DNA from: JBBDWZ01 sp050732575
Lineage (GTDB): Bacteria; Gemmatimonadota; Gemmatimonadetes; Longimicrobiales; RSA9
DNA: 12,072 nucleotides
Assembly: GCA_050732575.1 (NCBI GenBank)
Contig: JBOHRF010000141.1
Span: 1-12,072, forward strand
Reading direction: 5' to 3'
Below, piece by piece: positions 7,125 to 12,072 of the stretch. The notes beneath the pieces are model-generated. The model saw only the letters and a program-made list of their open reading frames with translations, was not told where the DNA came from and searched no databases. The position numbers and the translations under genes were made by a program. How positions within the stretch are numbered: position 1 is the first letter of the stretch; every line of letters begins with the position of its first letter.

Positions 7125-7163
7125 ACCTTGCATTATCAAAGTTAAAGTTCGATAATGCAAGGT
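7125..7163. repeat. Perfect 13-bp inverted repeat overlapping the ATPase start codon
   Basis: The left arm ACCTTGCATTATC (7125-7137) and the right arm GATAATGCAAGGT (7151-7163) are exact reverse complements, separated by 13 bases that contain AAAGTT twice in tandem. The right arm contains the ATG at 7155 and ends one base before a second in-frame ATG at 7164. As DNA it could be an operator for a dimeric protein. As RNA it would fold into a 13-bp hairpin that buries the start codon. It is much richer in A and T than its surroundings. Autoregulation of the ATPase is a reasonable inference. Confidence 0.85.
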
Positions 7164-8393
7164 ATGAAACGAGCCTGTGAAACGCTGTTGCAGACCTACC
7201 TGAAGACGTTCCCCTGTGTGGCCGTGTTCGGCGTGCGGCAATGCGGGAAGACGACGCTGTTGCGCACGCTGCCGTCGGCCTGGAAGCACTTCGATTTGGA
7301 GCGGAGGGCCGATCATGCCGTGATCTCGCGCGATACGGACGCGTTTTTTCGGCTGAACCCGAGGCAGGTGGCTCTGGATGAAGCGCAGGTGCTGCCCCAG
7401 CTTTTTCCGGCGCTGCGAGTTGCGATCGACGATCATCGATCCGAGAAGGGCCGGTTCGTGATCACCGGCTCCAGTTCGCCAGCGCTCAGCCGGGAGGTGT
7501 CCGAGAGCCTGGCCGGCCGAGTCGGGATTATCGAACTGTCGCCGTTCAGCTGGGAGGAAGTGACGGCCACCACGGGACGCGATTCTTTTCTGCGCCGGTT
7601 GCTGGAGCGGAAGGCCAAACCGGCGGCGTTGCTGGGTGGGTTGCGGCCCAGAGGCGATGTCACCCGGCTGCAAGAGTACTGGTTCCGGGGCGGCTTCCCC
7701 GAGCCGTGGCTCGAGCCTGATGGTGCGTTTCGAGCCAGCTGGGTGGAGCAGTACATACAAACGTACCTGTTCCGCGACGTGAAGCGGTTGTATCCGGGAT
7801 TGGACGACGTTCGATTCCGCCGGTTTCTCGAAATGCTCAGCGGACTGTCCGGTCGAGTATTGAACTACGCCGAGGTGGCGCGTGCACTTGCGGTGTCGCA
7901 GCCGACTGCACGTGACTACTTCGACATTGCGCACGGGACGTTTATATGGCGCACCATCCCGTCCTATTCACAGAAGGTGATGAAGCGTGTGGTGAAACAT
8001 CCCAGAGGTTACCTTCGGGATACCGGGCTGTTGCACGCGTTGCTTCGTATCCCGGACCGGGAAGCCCTGATGAGTCATCCACAGTTCGGCGCATCGTGGG
8101 AAGCCATGGTAGTGGAGGAGATCATCCGCCAATTCAACGCACATGGCGTGGCTTGCGAGTATTCGTATTATCGAACGGGCGCTGGAGCCGAGGTTGACCT
8201 GGTCGTAGAAGGCAGCTTTGGCCGAGTGGCGGTCGAGATCAAGCACACATCCATCGTCAGCGGGCGCGACCTGCGTGGCCTGCGGGATTTCGTAACCGAG
8301 CAGAAGGCCCGGCTGGGCATCGTCATCAACAACGACAGCGCGCCTCGGCACTACGAAGAACGGTTGATCGGTCTTCCGATGTCATTTTTATGA
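7155..8393 (+). CDS. AAA ATPase of the DUF4143 family
   Basis: A 412-residue ATP-binding protein with the two domains of this family. The AAA_14 domain (about 18-150) has Walker A GVRQCGKTT at 26-34, Walker B VALDEAQ at 72-78, sensor-like ITGSSS at 103-108 and a SLAGR motif at 118-122. A winged-helix-like region (about 236-262, LNYAEVARALAVSQPTARDY) leads into the C-terminal DUF4143 domain. That domain carries a nuclease-like signature: GAEVDLVVE with Asp348, then VEIK with Glu361 and Lys363, as in the PD-(D/E)XK fold. Length is as usual for the family, and nothing is disrupted. The cellular role of these proteins is largely unknown; they occur in many variable copies and are often transferred. 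The start is either the ATG at 7155 or that at 7164; neither has a good ribosome site, so the message may be leaderless. It is divergent from the exported hydrolase. Confidence 0.92.
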   Translation: MQGMKRACETLLQTYLKTFPCVAVFGVRQCGKTTLLRTLPSAWKHFDLERRADHAVISRDTDAFFRLNPRQVALDEAQVLPQLFPALRVAIDDHRSEKGRFVITGSSSPALSREVSESLAGRVGIIELSPFSWEEVTATTGRDSFLRRLLERKAKPAALLGGLRPRGDVTRLQEYWFRGGFPEPWLEPDGAFRASWVEQYIQTYLFRDVKRLYPGLDDVRFRRFLEMLSGLSGRVLNYAEVARALAVSQPTARDYFDIAHGTFIWRTIPSYSQKVMKRVVKHPRGYLRDTGLLHALLRIPDREALMSHPQFGASWEAMVVEEIIRQFNAHGVACEYSYYRTGAGAEVDLVVEGSFGRVAVEIKHTSIVSGRDLRGLRDFVTEQKARLGIVINNDSAPRHYEERLIGLPMSFL

Positions 8394-8616
8394 CCGACTT
8401 GGACCGGACGATCGCGCCCACCCGTACCTGTATCGCCTGGCCGATCGCGAGCTCGAGGTGATCAAGGCGAATACGCGAGCGCCGGTGAGGACAAATAACC
8501 AGTTCAGTTCTGATCGCTCGATCGTTGTGTGCTATCCGGGTTCCGGTGCCGGAGCAAGCATGGCAGCACGTTGTGGCTCGCGGTAAGTTGCAGCCGCTGC
8601 CAACCACATTTGCACG
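8394..8616. other. Region between the ATPase and the broken kinase
   Basis: These 223 bases hold no complete gene. A plus-strand frame from about 8395 to 8490 reads protein-like (DDRAHPYLYRLADRELEV, then IKANTRAPV), one frame away from the ATPase and with no start. It may be a fragment of another gene; I do not recognise it. No terminator hairpin followed by a T run and no ribosome site before the kinase ATG at 8617 were found. Confidence 0.4.
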
Positions 8617-11137
8617 ATGCCCACGCCCATCGAACGCCTGACCGCCGCCCTGGCCGACCGCTACCGCCTCGAGCGCGAGCTCGGCGCCGGCGGCATGGCC
8701 ACGGTCTACCTGGCGCAGGACGTTCGCCACGACCGCCGCGTCGCGCTCAAGGTGCTGCGCCCCGAGCTCGCCGCAATCATAGGTGCGTCAGCGCTTCCTG
8801 CACGAGATCAAGAACACGGCGAACCTGCAGCACCCGCACATCCTGCCGCTGCACGATTCCGGTGAAGTAGACGGCACCGTGTATTACGTCATGCCGTTTG
8901 TAGAGGGGGAGTCGCTGCGCGCTCGGCTGAATCGGGAGAAGCAGCTGCCCGTGGATGATGCGCTGCGCATCGCGCGCGAGGTGGCGAGCGCGCTCGACTA
9001 CGCGCACCGTCACGGCGTGGTTCACCGTGACATCAAGCCGGAGAACATCCTGCTGCACGATGGGCAGGCGCTGGTTGCCGATTTCGGCATTGCGCTGGCT
9101 GCCTCGAATACGGAAAGCGCGCGCCTTACGGAAACCGGCATTTCGATGGGAACGCCGCAGTACATGAGTCCAGAGAGCAGGCCACGGGCCAGCGAGAAAT
9201 CACCGGCCGCAGCGATGTCTTCGGATTGGGCTGCGTTGTCTACGAGATGCTGGTTGGGGAGCCGCCATTCACGGGGCCAACCGCGCAAGCGATTCTGGGG
9301 AAGGTACGATCGGCGGAACCTGCATCGATTACCGCACAGCGTAGGACGGTGCCGCAGCATGTTGAGGCGGCGGTGCTGACCTCACTGGAGAAATTGCCCG
9401 CGGATCGATTTGCATCAGCTACGGCGTTCGCGGATGCGCTCGACGGAAAACTGCATCACGTACGGCGCGGCGGTTCGAAACGCCAGTTGAGGATGTGGAT
9501 GTTGTGGGCAGCTGTGGTCGCGGGCATCACTCTGGGTGCCCTGGCCACCGTCGTCGCGTTGGCTAGCCGTCGTGCTACACAGACGCTTTTAGAGTGGTCA
9601 GTGCCGCTTCCTGACTCGGCGCCACTCGCCTTCATCGGCAGCGCGACACTTGGCCTGGGTATGCCGGCTCTGGCCCTTTCCCCGAATGGTGAGATCCTTG
9701 TCTACGCCGCCAAAGCACTTAGTACTACGCGACTGTATGTGCACAGAGTCGGTACGTCCGAAACGGTGGCGCTTCCCGGCACCGATGGAGCATTCGGACC
9801 GTTTTTCTCGCCCAACGGCAGGACAGTCGCGTTCTTTGCTGCCGATCAGCTCAGAAAAGTCGATGTGAATGGCGGTTCGGCTTCGGTAATCGCGCAAGTC
9901 ACTGAACCGCAGGGCGGTGCGTGGCTCCAGGGTGGTCGGATCGTAGTCGCCAATCAACAAGGAGGTCAACTCGCGTGGGTCTCTGAGTCGGGCGGGCAGC
10001 TCAGGGCGTTAGCTCCTAGCATTGCTAGCGGGTTCTTGCCCGCCTCTTTGCCCGATGCGGACCTCGTGCTGCATCAGGCTGGACCAATGCCGGGCATCCT
10101 GGCAGTGACGTCGCTGTCGACTGGCAGAACACGATTCCTCACTCATTCAGAACCGGCGGATTCGCCCGCACTCGCAAGAGATTGGCTTTTCGGTGAGGGC
10201 CCTGTCTACCTGGAGAGCGGGCATCTCGTGTTCTTTGCCCCGAGCGAAAACGCCCTGGTTGCGGTTCGATTCGATCCACAAACGCTACGTGTTGTGGGTG
10301 ATCCGGTTCGCGTACTCGAAGGCGTTCGACGTGAAAGCTATGGCGGTCAGTTCGCTCTGAGTCGAACCGGGCGCATTGCGTTCGCTGCCGGAGGGAGCGC
10401 GGACGCTGGCCGGCTAGTTTGGGCTGGTAGTACTGGTCGCATCGACACGTTGCCGTTGCCCGCCGGGATTTTTGGCCAGCCGGCGGTCGCGCCCGATGGT
10501 CAGCGCCTCGTAGTCGTAGCCGCGACGCCACCGGGCCTCAACGAGTTGCGCCTGTACCAGCTAAATGACCTCGCCCGAGGTGTCACGGAACGCTGGGTTA
10601 GCCCATTCCTTCCCGCTTGGTCACGGAGTGGGCTCCCGCTGGCGGCTGGCTGGCTGTTCGCTGTCTTTCGGCCGCCCAGAGTTTTGCGCCTTCCAGTTCC
10701 GTTTGGCGCCGCGGATACGATTGCGCGTCGTTATACACAACTGATTGCCGCATCGATGGATTCGAGCGCGAGGTTGTCGTTGTTGGCGAGGCGAAACCAG
10801 ATATTCAATCAGCTTTCGCCCGACGGGAAGTGGCTTGCCTACACCTCGAGGGGGATGAATCGATGGGAAATCTTCCTGGAGCCGTTCCCCCTAACTGGGA
10901 AACGTCAGAAGATCTCGCTCGCGGGCGGCGAGGAGCCGCGCTGGTCGCCGCAGGGTGACCGGCTGTACTACCGTTATCGCGACACGTTTCTACGTGGTGC
11001 CGATTGACCAGCGCACCGGGAATGCCGGCACGCCCACGCGCTTCATCAGCGGGCCCTTCCTAAATGTGCCCGGATTCTCGTACTACGTGTCGCGCGATGG
11101 CCACCGGCTGCTCCTCATGCTCGGCCCGGCTGAGCAG
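8617..11137 (+). pseudogene. Broken Ser/Thr protein kinase with a PD40/TolB-type beta-propeller
   Basis: A Hanks-type kinase, membrane span and extracellular propeller, read in three frames. The part from 8617 carries GAGGMATVYLA and Lys45. The frame changes by one extra base near 8788 (T in GGTGCGTCAG). The second part carries HRDIKPEN and DFG and ends at MSPE. Two extra bases, AG at 9176-9177, restore the first frame (QATGQREITGRSDVF...). The span is at about 9490-9560 (MLWAAVVAGITLGALATVVA). Propeller blades show as SPNGEILVYA, SPNGRTVAFF, SPDGKWLAYTS and SPQGDRLYYR. A third extra base in the T run at 10987-10989 shifts frame again (DTFYVVPID). Homology-like sequence stops after LLLMLGPAEQ near 11137, short of the usual last strand. 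Removing four bases gives about 839 codons. The catalytic residues are all present, so decay is recent or the indels are sequence errors. As written, only short truncated products can be made. Confidence 0.82.
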
Positions 11138-11140
11138 GCT

Positions 11141-11580
11141 GCGCAGGTTCGCGAGCGGATTCTCATCGAACACGATGAGATCGGCAAGTTTGCCCGGCTC
11201 GATCGATTCCAGCTCGCCATCCGGACCGATCGATTTGGCACCGAAGATCGTGCCCACGCGCAACACATCGTGGTTCGGCATGGCGCCGGATGCGATGAGC
11301 AGCAGATCCCAGGGCGTGCCTATGCCCTGCACTTCATGGTGCGTGCCCACACCTACTGCACCGCCGTACGCAACGATCTTCGCGGCCGCCGTGGATATGC
11401 CCTTGAAGATGAAGTCATCCTCCGGCGCCCAGATGCCCTGGCGCGTGCGACGGTTCAGATCGGGCTGGAACGTGAAGCGCTTGAGGCGCGGCTCTTCATA
11501 CGCGTTCTCGCGCGCGATCATGTAGTACTTGCCTTCGGGGCCGCCGTACGCGACCAGCACGGTCGGCGTGTATGCGATTC
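11141..11580 (-). pseudogene. C-terminal fragment of a long amidohydrolase (propeller-fused type)
   Basis: On the minus strand about 146 residues match the style of the C-terminal end of the large exported amidohydrolases that carry an N-terminal TolB propeller. The fragment begins TPTVLVAYGGPEGKYY and continues through GAVGVGTHHEVQGIGTPWD and LLLIASGAMPNHDVLRVGT to PGKLADLIVFDENPLANLR. The metal-binding N-terminal half of the amidohydrolase domain and any propeller are missing: a stop lies in frame at 11581, and sequence of another family follows. At the other end it stops at 11141, where the last strand should continue, and meets the truncated kinase end on the opposite strand. The open frame runs on to 11060 through antisense kinase sequence and has no meaning there. 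No start codon with a ribosome site is seen, so it is unlikely to be expressed as a working enzyme. Confidence 0.75.
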
Positions 11581-11724
11581 ACCCGCGCGCTCGCGTAATT
11601 TCTTCGAGAGGCGATCGATTGCGGAAACGATGGCGGCCGCATCATCGGCAGTTTCGCGCAGCGCCACCAGCACATTGCCGCTATCGCCCGTGATCAGTCG
11701 CGCCGAGATCACCAACCTTCCCCC
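11575..11724 (-). pseudogene. Fragment of the extracellular region of another Ser/Thr kinase or TPR regulator
   Basis: About 50 residues on the minus strand, from GGRLVISARLITGDSG to ETADDAAAIVSAIDRLSKKL and RERAGES. They resemble the segment just after the membrane span in kinases with C-terminal TPR repeats from Gemmatimonadota, where a short beta sheet (SARL...G.VL..LRE) is followed by a helix AIDRLSKKLRERIGES. The TPR repeats that should follow are absent: at 11575-11582 the sequence switches to the amidohydrolase fragment in another frame. The upstream side, around the G run at 11725-11730, also loses the pattern. This assignment rests on my memory of the family's appearance and needs a search. 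No kinase domain is present next to it. Confidence 0.5.
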
Positions 11725-11756
11725 CACCCGGCGAACCTCGCGCGCCCAGCAACACG

Positions 11757-11891
11757 GGATCGAACGGCTTGCTTCAGTGCAAATTCTGCGGCCAGCATAT
11801 ACGGCTCGTCGGGCTGACCAGCGTACTTGTCGCGGACGTACTTGATGAACGGCCGAACGAGCACGTGGTCCTTTGTACCGGCTGGCGCTAC
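11757..11891 (-). pseudogene. Short unrecognised coding fragment
   Basis: Directly after the stop of the rightmost gene, in the same frame, the minus strand reads VAPAGTKDHVLVRPFIKYVR and then DKYAGQPDEPYMLAAEFALKQAVRS. The mix of charged, aromatic and helical residues looks like real protein, not like a shadow frame. It has no start codon of its own and fades into arginine- and glycine-rich sequence before a stop at 11709. I do not recognise the family. It may be a remnant of the same deletions that left the neighbouring fragments. Confidence 0.35.
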
Positions 11892-12071
11892 TCACCCGCC
11901 ACAGTGCATCCGCACGAGATGCTGCGCGTTGAGGCGCAACAAGCTGCGACCCTCCGGCCTTATTTTCGAATCCGGCAACGCGTTCACTTCATTGAGCAGC
12001 GCGTTTATGTTGTTACACGCCGTAGGCAAATCGCCACGTTCTAGGGCGCGGCGGGCGGCACGCTGCTTCGC
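11892..12071 (-). CDS. C-terminal end of a protein continuing past the right edge
   Basis: The last 59 residues of a minus-strand gene whose start lies outside the window. They contain a helical repeat-like region (ARRALERGDLPTACNNINAL, then LNEVNALPDS) and end in a second helix with RSLLRLNAQHLVRMHCGG. The pattern of two helices with a conserved-looking Ala-Cys in the first, and a cysteine close to the end, resembles the FIMAH-type C-terminal module of exported proteins in soil bacteria. In that module a helix 'GDL..AC..L.AFINEV' precedes a helix ending in a Cys. If so, the parent is a secreted multidomain protein. The assignment of the module is tentative; that this is the true end of a coding region is more likely than not. 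Confidence 0.55.
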   Translation of the reverse strand, partial: AKQRAARRALERGDLPTACNNINALLNEVNALPDSKIRPEGRSLLRLNAQHLVRMHCGG

Positions 12072-12072
12072 T

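Noticed and set aside
7044..7934. Upstream extension of the exported hydrolase frame to 7934
   Set aside because: It is antisense to the well-supported DUF4143 ATPase. A signal peptide and an ideal ribosome site place the start at 7043.
10955..11845. Plus-strand frame of 296 codons at the right end taken as one gene
   Set aside because: Only its first 60 or so residues make sense, as the end of the broken kinase; the rest is antisense to the amidohydrolase and kinase fragments.
11769..12044. Plus-strand frame of 91 codons at the right edge
   Set aside because: Antisense to the C-terminal end of the rightmost minus-strand protein; no start signal or recognisable domain.
1..12072. CRISPR array, tRNA or rRNA genes, IS elements, prophage or a named defence system
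   Set aside because: No regularly spaced repeats, no transposase or integrase motifs and no recognisable RNA gene were seen. The DUF4143 ATPase alone is not enough to call a defence system.

Overview
The window is GC-rich and densely coded. It carries two Ser/Thr kinases of the 'GAGGMATVYLA' type with C-terminal sensory or enzymatic extensions, exported hydrolases, and a remnant of a long amidohydrolase of the beta-propeller-fused kind. Together these point to Gemmatimonadota or a similar soil bacterium. That assignment is an inference from family style, not from a marker gene.

Left block (1-4914, minus strand), in order of transcription: a membrane Ser/Thr kinase runs into a formylglycine-generating-enzyme-like (SUMF1) domain fused to an alpha/beta hydrolase. 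The two are split only by a frame change at a run of seven G. A D-aminoacylase-type lipoprotein amidohydrolase follows with an ATGA overlap, then a small exported hypothetical protein, and possibly the start of another exported protein at the left edge. Kinase to amidohydrolase looks like one transcription unit.

Middle block (5064-8393): a YaiI/YqxD (DUF188) protein on the plus strand; a convergent minus-strand pair made of an exported alpha/beta hydrolase and a translationally coupled NTF2/SnoaL-like protein; and, divergent from the hydrolase, an AAA ATPase of the DUF4143 family. A perfect 13-bp inverted repeat overlaps the start of the ATPase.

Right block (8394-12072): degraded or misassembled sequence. 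A second kinase with a PD40/TolB-type propeller carries three small indels and loses its end near 11137. There it meets, tail to tail, the C-terminal fragment of an amidohydrolase on the minus strand. Upstream of that fragment lie a piece of the extracellular region of another kinase, a short unrecognised coding fragment, and the C-terminal end of a protein that continues past the right edge.

No rRNA, tRNA, CRISPR array, IS element or phage gene was recognised. No convincing new multi-gene system is visible. The strongest leads are the G7-split kinase/SUMF1/hydrolase protein, the inverted repeat over the DUF4143 start codon, and the mosaic of gene fragments on the right.
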